In this document: in pieces, positions 12,823-24,900 of the stretch
Layout of the letters: each line of letters opens with the position of its first letter
Position numbering within the stretch: position 1 is the first letter of the stretch
Assembly (NCBI RefSeq): GCF_910592395.1
Contig: NC_088308.1
Span: forward strand, 25,683,501-25,747,500
Length of the DNA stretch: 64,000 bases
Origin: Lineus longissimus
Taxonomy: Eukaryota; Nemertea; Pilidiophora; Heteronemertea; Lineidae
Direction of reading: 5' to 3'
Translations under genes and position numbers: made by a program
Notes under the pieces: generated by a model
Databases searched by the model: none
What the model was told of the DNA's origin: nothing
Seen by the model: only the letters and a program-made list of their open reading frames with translations

Positions 12823-15800
12823 TCAAAACGACTCTGATATCAGGATGAATTCTTTCAACTTTGTTGGTATCTCAAGCTCGCCAATCTTGTTCTGTGGCCT
12901 CTGACCTAATGCCTTACGGACTGATCCTCGACACAATATCTGCAGACTCGGGGGCTTACCCAACAGCATACGAAACATCTGGGCAAACTGGAACCGGATT
13001 TGTTCGGTCAATCCAGCCTCTGCAGCATAGGCAGTCTTGAAGAGCAGATCATGAAGTGTATCGATTTCCCAAAACGGAACGACGTGGTAGGCTCGCACCA
13101 GGGCTGATATCATCTGGAAGTTGTCATGCTTGACAGCTGCATAGAGTGGTGAGAGCTCAAGGTGGGGATGAGGGTCGGTGTACTCCTTGCAGCAAAGGCG
13201 GGGTTTTGGCATAAAGCGAGCACCATCTGGGTTACAGCCCCACTTCAGGAGTAGCTTGACAAGGCGGTTGTTGTTGACCTCAGCGGCCATGTAGATGGCA
13301 TTCAGACCGTCACTGGTTATCTGAAGAGAATGAGGGAGGAGGTAATCATTTATACCTTGGAGCTAACACAGATAAAGGACAATGGAAGATGAGTATTTTT
13401 GTTTTTTAAGACTTCTTTCAGAGAGATTAAGAACGACAAATCTTGACAGCATATCAGTATGAAAAAGATGAACCCTGGGATCGGCATCAATTATAAACCA
13501 AACCTAGGGTCAACATACCTTATCCAAATCACACCTAGCGTTTATGAGTTTGCCAACAATGCCATGGAATTGTTTATCGACAGCTGTGATGAGGGGGAAG
13601 CGGACGTCTCCCGCGTCGACATCAACTTCAGGGCATTTCAAGATCAGATCTACGATTTCTTCAAATCCACGCTCACAGGCCTCGTTCAGGGGAGATAACT
13701 TGTGTTCATTCATGATGTTTACATCGCAACCTAGAAAATACATGCATCAGAAGATAAAGCCGAGTCAGGAAGGTGACAGAAGATATACAGTAGAAACTCC
13801 CTTAGCGGACACCTCTCTATTAAGGACAACCTCTCTATCAAGGACACTAGTTTTGGTCCCAAAGTGGTTGTTTCAATTCAATTTGATCTCTCTAATCAGG
13901 ACACCTCTCTATTAAGGACAGCACTAGTCAGTCCCAAGGGTGTCCTTAATAGAGAGGTTCTACTGTACTACTCATCGGCAGAAATAGACAGCATTTGATC
14001 CACTCAGTTAGAAATAGTTAAGAGAGAGTAACATCGAGTAACATACCGGCTGCAATGAGAACCTTTACTGCCTCGATGTGCTGGGTCTGAACTGCCAACA
14101 TCAGGGGAGTAGAATGTGTCACATTGTCAACGTCATCAAGGCGGCTATCAGCTTTGACTAATACCTTCAGGATCTGCAAAGAAGAAGTTCAGTTGTATAC
14201 TCTTTGTGAAATCAGGCTATTTCACTGCTTGGTTGATGGATAACCTGAAAAATTACCAAAGGCACAGCAGCCAAATTAAAAACCAAGTGCTCTCCTTTGC
14301 ATGTCACCTTATTACAGCTGCAACGTTTTTGCCAGACTGACAAGCCCACAGATGATAACGATTACTTTTTATTACTGCACACACAGTTATCACTCACCTC
14401 AATGTCAACTTTGAAAGAAACAGCAACAAATATTGGGAGTTCATTCTTTGCATTCAACACATTAACACTGCAACCTGAAACAGAAAGACAATTTCACTTG
14501 AAACATGATGAAAACAAATCCTATCAGCAGATGGAATCATATAGACGAGGAATTTCCATAATTCACAATAGTCTTAAGATTTCATGGATCTAGCTGTGTG
14601 TTGCCTCACCTGCATCAATCAACATGTTGACAATATCCAGTTTATTGCCATAGATAGCACCATGTAAGAGCGAGTCTCCTCGGTTAGTAAGGACATTAAT
14701 GCGAGCCTTGTGGTCCAGCAAGATCCTGGTGATTACTGCAAAGAGAAAACATTGAAATCATCAGGAGATTTGGTTGGTTTCAACTTGACTTACATGACTT
14801 TAAAACCATGTCACTCCAAGCAGAACATATGTTGCCAGCAAGTTTCACGTATCACATGGAATTGAAACCCATAAAAGCGCCTGTGATTCTTTAGCCAACA
14901 ATTGAGAAATGAATGAAGCGTATGAGCTGATACCAACCTGAATCTCCTCCAAATGCACTCTGGTAGATAGCTGTCCACCCTTCATTGTCGGCCTTGTTCA
15001 CATCACATCCAGCATTGACCAGAGTCTTTACCATGTCAGTGCCATTGCTGCCAGAGCCAAAGTAATGAATCGCTGGAAAACATAAAGACATGAAGTTCAT
15101 GTAGCCAATGTGAACTTATTCTTGTGAATGTGAAACTTGATGCGGAGGTCTTGTTCGAACTTCTTCTGACCGCGGCGCTGATTCAAACTCTCGAAAGAGT
15201 ATGTTGTTGACATCAGATCCAAAAAACAACTCTATCCTCAATTCCATGTGTGCACATACCTTGCCTGACAGCCTCGTGTAGAGGTGTCTGCTTGAGATAA
15301 CCCGCCTGGTTCAGATCACTCCCAGCCTTGATCAGGAGTTTGGCAATTTCTTTGTGTTCATTGGTTACGGCCTCTGAAAGTGGAATGGAAATTGGCGTGA
15401 GTAATTATATTGAGCTGTCACAATAAACTGTTGGAACAAGAATATAATAGTGATACATACAGTAAATGTCAGACGCTATTACTATCTAGATTTCATAATA
15501 CCACGTTTTCTTGCTATCTGTAACCTACCCAGTAATGGTGATATGTTTCTCTGAGATAAGGTGTTCACGTTAGCTCCTGTCATGATCAGTTCCCTGACAA
15601 TCTCCAAGTGACCGTTAGAAACGGCAACAAACAGAGCGGTGGTCTTCTTTTTATCCTGCAGATTTACATCACAACCTAAAAGAAAAATTAATAAGTTACC
15701 AATTTTCATACACTTGAGGATTTTTAATGAGTTTTCCTCAATAAACATTGCTTCTTCAAAATTCACAACACGTCTATTATTCAATGATTCTGATTATACA

Positions 15801-17112
15801 TGTGATATCCTGTAGCCGTAAAAAAAAATCATTATTGTTATCGCCAGTGGTATAGTTCCATTTTCTCACACACCTAAATATGGTGTTCCTGGGTGGTGTT
15901 CAGAGATAGAGACAGTTTTTAAACTCGATATCTTTACCTGATATTATAAGCATCTTAACAAAATCCAAGCATCCTTTTTCAGCAGCAACCATAAGAGGAG
16001 ATCGGAGGTCTTCATCACATCGGTCAACATCACATCCTGCATTAATAACAGCAGTAGCTATCTCTAAATGTCCATGGCGAGCACAAGTCATGATTGGTGT
16101 ATGGCCACGGTTGTTGGCTTTATCGGGATCACAGCAAGCTATAATAAGTAAATCAGTCAATCGGGAATGACCTTCATAGGCACAAGAGTTCAACGGTGTC
16201 ATACCCTGATCATTTTCAGAGTCAACTAAAGCACCATTGTTGATGAGCAATTCAGCAATACACTCCAGTCCACGTGAACACGCCATGTTTAACAAACTGT
16301 TCATTTCAGCATTGCGTTGGTTTACATCTGCACCTTTGTTTATGAGAAATGCACAAATATCAAAATAGCCTTTCGTGACCGCGATCTGCAATGCACTTTG
16401 CCCTTTGAAGTGGAAGTTGACGTCAACATTACCGCCACTACAAAGGGCCATCACCTCCCTCAGGTTATTCTTGCTGATAGCATCATGGAGGTTACGCATT
16501 GTTCGTCTGATAGCCCGCTTTCCTGCCTCCGCTGAAAGAAAAACAAATTGGGAATGAGAATTACAGATATAATTTTGGTATAAACGTCTCAGCATACATA
16601 AATTCAATAACGGAAAACAAAATAAAGCCAAAACAAACAACAATATTTTATGCTGCAGCAACACTCTCTACAAAAATAAACAAAAGAACATTCGATTCAT
16701 GCACTGTCACTAGTTTCGTTTTGATTTCCAAGGCAAATAAGAATATTACGTCGTATCTACGGTTCATTAAACATTACAACATGATTCAGCTACTGCAGCA
16801 AAAAGCTCAAGAGCCCAGCCCAAAAGATGCCAGACAGTAGGCACCTGGGCAACATCATAAACAATACATTACAAAATACACAGGAAAATTTCCCATTTTC
16901 ACCCCAACACATTTGCGCAAAATTTGTCATTTTTTCCAACCGCATGCACATTAATAGTGTCTTCAATAGGTGGTATGAGTATTTGTGATGTGTATGCACT
17001 AATGTATTTTTCAATTTTCATTTTCAGAGATGCAAAATACGAGTTTATTCTAACCTTGTCGGTCAATTTTATTGCTGTTGCTGGCCATTTTTGAGCACCA
17101 TACTGTCGCCAT
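12823..17112 (-). CDS. Ankyrin-repeat and SOCS-box (ASB-type) protein
   Basis: Ten coding exons join in frame on the minus strand: 17112-17055, 16531-15938, 15675-15529, 15373-15260, 15072-14938, 14735-14610, 14474-14398, 14173-14047, 13730-13519 and 13320-12823, giving about 695 residues. Around sixteen ankyrin repeats (motifs such as GHLEIVRELI and GCDVN) fill residues of roughly 30-640. The last 45 residues form a SOCS box: a BC-box PSLQILCRGSVR (Elongin C contact) followed by a Cul5-box-like IPTKLKEFI. By family knowledge this is the substrate-receptor subunit of a Cullin5-Elongin BC ubiquitin ligase in the cytosol; the substrate is unknown. Most introns are phase 1 and fall between repeats. 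The start ATG lies in an exon whose 5' side may itself be spliced at 17200. The length exceeds that of human ASB proteins I recall, so a specific paralog number is not assigned. Confidence 0.88.
13786..13967. mobile_element. TACAGTAGAA inverted-repeat element, 182 bp (pogo-like MITE)
   Basis: It begins TACAGTAGAA and ends TTCTACTGTA, and inside repeats the phrase CTCTCTATTAAGGACA several times in both orientations. It lies in an intron of the ASB-type gene. It aligns along its length with 27243-27424 (same length, most bases equal). Confidence 0.8.
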
Positions 17113-17639
17113 CTACCGGTGAAATTTTCCAATTGATTGATTTGCAGACCAGATTTAGGTGCCTCACAACGGAGGAAGACCATATCTTTTGTCAACAAAA
17201 CTGTAAAAAAGACAAATCATGCTCGATTTAATGCACAAAAACTGTTTTTTTTCTTATTAAAGTATCAGTAAATCCTATAGTGGTATGTGATTAAGCGAAA
17301 ATTGCTTCAAAAACACAAAATTAGGTTTATTTTATTAGTTTTGATTTCAGTATACATTGTATTCAAATACACATCAAATAATAGGTTGCAGACAAAATTT
17401 TGAACAATGCACAGTGGGGGTGTCTAGGTGTAATTTTGGGGGAGGGGAGGTATAGCGGGGGGGGGGGGGTGCGCTGCCACTTTATTTTTATTGGGCCAGT
17501 TCAAGAACATCACTCAACATCTCTCTTCCCTTCCGTACACGGTTGGGGAAGTTCTTACGCCTTACGGCCAGGATACAAAAGGGTTAAAGATGCATCCAGC
17601 ATCCAATTTGTACCCTTTTTCCTCGCGTAATGTCCCGGA

Positions 17640-17648
17640 TATAAAAGG
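17640..17648 (+). promoter_or_regulatory. TATA box upstream of PIGX
   Basis: TATAAAAGG, 71 bases before the PIGX start codon in the 606-bp gap shared with the divergent ASB-type gene. Position and match are good for a TATA box directing PIGX transcription. Confidence 0.45.
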
Positions 17649-17718
17649 TATGCCTAGCCGCTATATAGCTCGGGATACCTCATTATCATTTTTACTCCAG
17701 ATTTATACCAGAATAATC

Positions 17719-19376
17719 ATGGTGCATGGTACTACCATTGGGTTCGTTGGGTTGCTATACACCACGTTACTTCTCATTCTGTATGTGGACATCTTGGAGG
17801 GAATTGCAGAAGGTGCCATCATGTACAGGAGCAGTAAAAATGAAGGGTATCACAGGTATGGCTGAAGTACCGTATAGACAGAGCTTAATGCAAGCTCTTA
17901 TTTGGTCATCTGTATTGCTGGTGGTGGACTCTTGTTAGTTTCAGAATCCACTCATGTAAAACTTCGGCAAGTTTACATATTCAGAGTGATGTTTCCTCTG
18001 ACCATTCAATAAAAAAAGCTTTTCCTCTGTAACTCTTGTCTTTTATTCAAAATGGACTTCATTTCAGGGATTTGGTCACTGAAGTCATCATACCGCTGTC
18101 CCCTGCTGGTCAGCTGCCTACATATGGCTGTGACATTCTACTAGTTGAACACCTTCCCTCTGGTGTCTATATCGATGTGCATCAGATTGAGCAAATGGTG
18201 GAGTTTGGAGGACCAGAGGTTAGTTTTACAGCCGAAAAATTAGGTCAGCAGACAGATTTCATCAACAGCAGCAATGAAATTATTCTTTGGACAAATTGAT
18301 GTCTATGTTATAATCTTCCTTTGCAGGTAATTGTGAATGATCCAATTGACATTGAACAGCCTGAGTACTTATCGCTGCCAAATAAGATACTAGTTTATGG
18401 CCAGATTACTGTGAAGGGTCAAAGGTTATCAACAAGTATTACGTTACCGATCCATCTGCGTTATCATCGAGCTGAAAGTGAAGGGGGATATGTTCAAGTT
18501 ATTCAGAAACATCCCGAAGTATTTGTCAGGTGTGATGGTAAGTTGGCCCGACTGTTAAAGGGGCAGGCACTATTGGGTCAGACAAACTGGTAGTCTGCAT
18601 GAGACTTGATATACACATGTGGGGCACTGAATCTGGTTTGACTTTGTGATAAAATATTGTTGTTCTTTTAAAAGGTTATCAAATCAAGAGGTCCTTTGTC
18701 TTATTGAGATGTCTTCTTCTCACTGCTGTATTCAGGATACTCAATTTCTTTTTTCCAGCTTATGATCATTTCTCTACTCAAGATTCACAAGGATTTCCAT
18801 GTTCTGCCAAATATCCCGAGCAAAGATGTCCTTGGTACAAAATAGATTACAGCACAGTAAGTCTAACATACATGTACTGTGTCGACATCTTTAAGCCTGT
18901 TGAGGGATGCCTGTGCAATAGGCCTATTTGTAACAGACACGCTTCGTTGGCTTTAACTTGCTGACACAGTACTTTGTTCTCTTTATACAATCAAAGATCA
19001 ATTGAACTGTGACCAACTTTTTGGATGCACAGCTAAAAAACATGCTGTTGCTGATAGGAACCAAACTTTTAATTCAAATAATCATCAAATTTCAAATTAT
19101 ACCCATTGGCCAGAAGGACGGAATGAAATATCTTTTCATGCAATACACTGAGGGACCATGTCATGTGCTCAGTGTTACATGTCTTCCTTTTCATTTCAGG
19201 ACTCCAAAGAGATTACCTTCCATCTGCCTATCGGAGATAGTGACCTCACCAACCTCGTCTGCATAATAACGATAGGAACGACCTTATTTGGTTGTCTCTA
19301 CATCATTTATAAATCCGTCTTCTCATGCCATACTAAGTACATTCCAGACGATGAAGACAAGGCAAAAAAGCAATAA
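17719..19376 (+). CDS. PIGX: PIG-X, GPI mannosyltransferase I subunit
   Basis: Five exons join in frame: 17719-17855, 18068-18218, 18327-18537, 18759-18856 and 19200-19376 (257 residues; human PIGX is of similar length). Family knowledge: PIG-X stabilises the catalytic PIG-M in the ER, which adds the first mannose to the GPI precursor. The sequence shows a hydrophobic N-terminal signal (about residues 7-22), a luminal domain with the family-like YHRDL, GVYIDVHQIE and HLRYHRAESEGG segments, paired cysteines (CDAY, FPC, QRCPW), and one C-terminal membrane helix (about residues 213-236) before a charged tail ending DEDKAKKQ. The start was chosen because it opens the signal peptide and lies just downstream of a TATA box. 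The gene is divergent from the ASB-type gene, with 606 bases between start codons. Confidence 0.92.
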
Positions 19377-19716
19377 GTGCATTAATTGGGCTCTTTTTAG
19401 GACCAGACAAGCTGGTTGAACAGTCATTTGAACAACTTGCAATCCTGTTCTCTATACCAAAATTCTCTCTCCATTCCTTCTAATGTTAATTCTTTAATAT
19501 TCACATTTTATTGTGTCACTTCATCATACATGTATGGAACCTGTATAAATTTGTCCACTACTGATCATCTTATTATATTAATGATTTCCATTTGTTGACT
19601 GTTATCCCTGTAAAAAGGTCATCTCTCAATGTTGGCAATTCAAAGCCAATATGTGCGAAGTTATCCCTGTACATGTACCACCCCATTCTCTTTATTGACC
19701 TGCATTTTTTTATTCG

Positions 19717-19722
19717 AATAAA
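19717..19722 (+). terminator. Candidate PIGX polyadenylation signal
   Basis: AATAAA about 340 bases after the PIGX stop codon, followed by a T-rich stretch. Confidence 0.45.
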
Positions 19723-21303
19723 TTGTTTTATTTGTTATGAAGCATTTGTTTGTGTTTCTTATGTAGCAGTGACTGTTAAGGCAGTCGCAGTAAAAGAAGA
19801 TCTTTTCAGCACTGAGGACTCCCAATCTCTGTTCACAGCCACAAGATTTCAAAAATAGAGAAAACTACTTGATGTCGTCAACAGTACAAGCATTTATTAT
19901 CAATTGTTCTTTATACATATTAATACACAGCAAGCAAAGAATGTGTTCAATGAGAGAGATCAGAGATGCAGGCATGCTCCATTTGTAATGTGTTTACCTT
20001 GCGAAGCTAGGGACCATTACAAAATTTGAATGCCACTGAATGTCACTTCTGAAGTGCAGAAATCAGGAACTACACACAGTCATTTAAATGTCCATGTACA
20101 CTGTCTACCAAGACTGTTTAGCCCATAAGCATAAAACAAATGTTGTGGGGATTGTAGTACTTGTAACATGGAAGATACCGAAAAGTCATAATTGTCCACT
20201 GCCTTGCATATCAATCATGATTATCCTACAAATGTTGAAAAGGGCTGCCAAAATATTAAACACTTTACAAGAATAAGCAAATCTCATTGCATGTTTCAGA
20301 AATGTTTGTGAAAGGTTTATCAGTTCTTGCCTCTAACCACAATATTCAAATGCTAATTCAACACATTTAAGGCAAGTGAGCTTACTTTGACATTTGTTGC
20401 GAGTGCAGAAAAACATGGTATTCTACTTTTGACACAGATGGCGATATCCAACACTATGCACATCTTGAATCTATGACACTCAGGAATGTAAAGCATTTGA
20501 AGTTAAATTGTGAAGAAAGGAATACTTCTTTCGGTACTCGGCATGATTTCAGGCAATGTACAGCCGCAACTGGGTCATTTACATCTATTTACAACTGCAC
20601 TCAAATGTACATTCATTCATTATACAAGCAAAACAGCTCATCAATACTTTGATCAGGTCGGACTCATGGTGGCTTGGCCACTAAATGCACACCTGGCAAA
20701 TAAATAAAACAGAAATCGTACTGCAGCATTTGAAATTCTACAGTATCAAGTTGATCAAAGACCATCTGGCAGGGGAACACAACCAATCCAAAGTTCATCT
20801 TTATATCTTGTTTATCAACAATACACTACAAAACACAGACAAAACCTTCTGGTTCCATGGTCAATTTCCAATGAAGGATTTCAAATACTGTACTGCCGAT
20901 GAAAGCACATATCAGCCATGTGACATCAAAAAGAATGCTAGCACCAAAGTCATTTCCGCTTAAGTAACCGGAAACTATCCATTGACCACCTCTAATACAC
21001 TGTATACACTACTCAAATGAAAACATACTATGGTCAAGCCAAAAAGTACCGAAGAATGATGTCATTTCAATACCAGTATCAGTCTCCCTTGCCTGTGAAC
21101 AACCTGAAGATTCGTTTTTAACACCAAAATCACATTGGTTGCACACAAAAATATCTATCAACAATTCTTGTGAAAATAAATTCATGATTTTCTTACAAAT
21201 ACACAAGCAAATTACAAAGAAGTCGTACAAAAGTAAAAATGTCATTGGAACATTGTTTACACAATCAAGATGATTACAAACAATGGCATACATTTTGGCA
21301 TAT

Positions 21304-21524
21304 GTGACTCGCTCTACCAAAACTAGGCGCTTGTCGCATTTGAACTCGACAGGTTGATACGGACTTGTTGTTCATTTCCCTATTGTAGACCTTTTGTGAA
21401 ATCTATTACAAACTGATTTGGTCACATTTCACAAAAGGTCTACAATAGGGAAATGAACAACAAGTCCGTATCAACCTGTCAAGTTCAGATGCGACAAGCG
21501 CCTAGTTTTGGTAGAGCGAGTCAC
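21304..21524. mobile_element. 221-bp foldback element, copy 1
   Basis: Two arms of about 99 bases, starting GTGACTCGCTCTACC and ending GGTAGAGCGAGTCAC, are near-perfect reverse complements around a spacer of about 23 bases. The element is flanked by ATAT on both sides. A second copy at 58530-58750 differs at only two positions by my reading and is flanked by AATT. There is no coding capacity, so it must be moved by a transposase from elsewhere. Confidence 0.88.
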
Positions 21525-21956
21525 ATATGTTCAACTTCAACAAAATGCAAGTGAAATTACAGTGCCCAATGATAAACCAAGTACAATTGCAACCATAATT
21601 TGGTGAATTTCTGATATATTTCTCGTTTTTTTCATCACACCCAGTATATTGGAACTCCAGGCATTTTCAAGTTTTAATGTGGCAAACTAAGTACAGAACA
21701 CAACAATTGTATTTCATACATTACAATACCGTATGCATATCAATAAATAAGGCTAGATCCACAAGAATATTCAGGCACCAAAAACAAGCAAGACACGCAA
21801 ACACAGCTCGCTGCAGACACAAGCAATTCTCCACGCGGATGACAAACATTTTGATTAGAATTTGAGAACATCCTCAAAGTCACAATGGGTTGATCATGAA
21901 TGATTTGATGATGAAGTGTCAAAATAATTTATGAAGAATCCTATCGAAATCCGCCA

Positions 21957-24900
21957 TTAAAATCGAACTGATCCAGCTGGTAAGCTACTATTGCATAATC
22001 TGTAGTACCGGAGGTCATTCACAATTCTATGGACACTCTGGGTAAACGACGGCAAATCCTGAAAGTACAACAACGAGCAATAAGAGAGGTACATCTTCCA
22101 TTGCTGACACATTTTGTGGCCAAAGATTTTCATTCTTCAACACTGAAAACATGCTGAAATCCATGTCCCAAGAATCATGAAACTGGATATAGCTTTGCTC
22201 TCCTTAGCAACTTATTTCACACCCAACAAAAAGAATGACATAACTTGAAACACTCACCTTATCCATCTTAAAATTTTGAGCCAGGATGGCTTTTTGATTG
22301 TTGTCAAGGCCTTCACAGTTAGTCAGGAATTGAGGCAGAAATGTGGAGTAAAAACGTTCAAAGTCAACAGACGCCATGTTATACACCGTGATGCCAATCT
22401 CTTCCTGCAGAAGGTCATGTGACTTGTGTACGAGGACTTGCAAGAGGACGTTTAGGAATTGATCAAGCATTAGCTCAATGAAGATTTTCTGGAAGAAAGA
22501 GGAAGGGTTTAAGTTCAGAAAATAAACAAGCATTACAAACTGAATTCACCACAACCACTGAAAGGAGTGACCTTTGATATCTTGGCAGTTGGTACTCACT
22601 AATGATTACACAAACACACACCTCAACTACTATAGAGCAAGCTTTAGACTTTATAAAGGCAAGGAATACATTGTACCTACCCGATGGAACAATTTCCATT
22701 TAGTGTTGAGGCTTTCTAGAGCTTCCAGGTTTTGTTTGAATATGGCTATATCAGGTTGAAGGAAAGACTGACCAAAAGCCTGAAAGAAAGAATGATATGA
22801 TGTCCCTTCAGCCATGATGTCCAGGAAACAAGATTAGATTCAACCATTAAAATATACCACAGAAATCTCATTTGTCTCTTCTTCGTGGTCGTAGCAGTTC
22901 ATATCAAAGATATTTCTTCAAGCACATCACCTTGTAGGTCGAGTCACACAGATATCACTCTTTCCGATTTGATTTGAGTCCGCAATACGTCACGAAGGCA
23001 TCATGTCCTCTTTAACAAAAGCAAAAGTTAATATACCTGCATAATTGTGACAAACTGCGGTTGGTTTTCAACCTCTTCTGCTTGTGTCTTTTGCATGGTG
23101 GTGAGTATGTTCCCCTTGAAGAAGTATCGCCAGTTGTGCAGTAAGAGCTGGTGTAGGGTCTCATAAACACTCGACTTGATATCAGGAGAGGAGCGCTGAA
23201 ATATAAATATGGATTATAACACCTAGCTGACTTATCAACGGACTGAAGACTGCAAGTAAGTAACAATGTAACAATGTGGCTGACAGCAATAATGACATAG
23301 CTATGGCTGCTTAATGCTGCAGGAGAAGCCTCTTGGGTGAAGCCACAGAGAACATCAGCTCATGGAAAGTTCTGTAAACATTCTGCCACGAACGCAGTAT
23401 GACCAGACCTGGACTGAAGTGAACTGAATCCAAGGTGCATAGTGGGCAACAGTGACAACACTATTAACACCTGCATCACCAGTCAGCTCAGAAGATGGTA
23501 GAAAGAAACCAAGTTGGATAGATCAATCTAGATAACCACATTTGGTTCCATTACTCACCTCAGCAATAATAGGATATATATGTTCCATAATCAACGATAT
23601 GATGGTTGGCAGGAATGCTTTGAATGCGGACCCAGGCTCTTGAACTATCAACTCAAGAACCTTCAGGAATCTAGAATAGAAGAATAATCATCTGTAAGCA
23701 TTTATGAAATTCATAATGACGCTGGCCACATTCAAGCCTTTTCATAGAAGTTAAAGTCTGCCTCGCCGCTGCCGAGTCAATCACTAGCTCATGAGGCAGA
23801 ACTGGTCCTGGGTACCATAAGAATGGTCAGCAGTATTCCTCCAGGAGTAGAGGAGATCCTGGTCTAAGCCACGTGATGCCATTTGTCAACTGTACGATGA
23901 GGATAACTGCGAAGGTTCAAACTCACTTTTCTATCACACGAATGCCTGATCTGCTTTCGGACAGGATGATCTCAGCTAACTGTTCCCTAGTGAACATATC
24001 CATAAATGTGCGGATGACTTGTTCGGTGAAGGGGATCCCCATCTGGACTCTCTGGCTTTGGAAAAGGGCAAGGAAAAACGTAAGGATGGAATCCATCACA
24101 TCTGAAAAGTAATCAAACATGTTCACATTACTGAATGCTGGAGATGGTGATCAGCAAAAGAACACACACAGTTTAGTAAATGCGATAATAATGGCACAAG
24201 TGATGGCATGCAAGTGTCCAAAACCAATCGGCTGCGACAAGTTACTTTATTTTTTTCACTTCCATACAAGTCAATTAAACAACAGAATGCTCTAAAGAGA
24301 TTGATCAGCATCCAATAATGATGGAGTAGAAATTGGGCCATTTTTTTCCAATTTCAATCAGTATCTAAATACAAGTTTGATTGAGAGTAGTATCTAATTA
24401 CAATTTGATTGACAGACCAATTAACTTTTTCAGGGAATTTTTATCACCGACCTGGCTGATGGATGTATATTGAGAAGAGTTGTAACGACACTTGGACAGG
24501 CTCCTGTATTGACTGGTAACAGATCTGTTTTGACTTGACCACTTCTCCAGCAAGGGATTCAATGATATCTGTCAACACCTGAAGGGTTTTCTTGATACAT
24601 GGTTTGACTGGAGCGAAAAGGTTAAATGAGAGTTAAATAAAACTAAGGGGAAATAGATCTTTTTTAACAAGAGTAGACCTAATTTCATTATTAAACGATG
24701 AAAGACAGTCATTAAAAGACCTACCTTGATCTTGGAAATTCTTATCATCCGACAACGTAGTTGAATCTTTCAGTTGTCTGTATTGCGACGTGAGCTGTTT
24801 CATGAATGTTTGATGCATGGTGGATCGGTCAGCCCATTGCTGGTCCGACTCTGTTATATTTGGCCACGGCAAGATGAGGTAGTGAGATAGGGAGCGGTAG

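Larger units (their letters stand above)
19377..21956. other. Convergent 3' flanks of PIGX and XPO6
   Basis: No coding gene seen. It holds the probable PIGX 3' UTR (poly(A) signal at 19717-19722), the XPO6 3' UTR on the other strand, and the 221-bp foldback element at 21304-21524. Confidence 0.6.
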
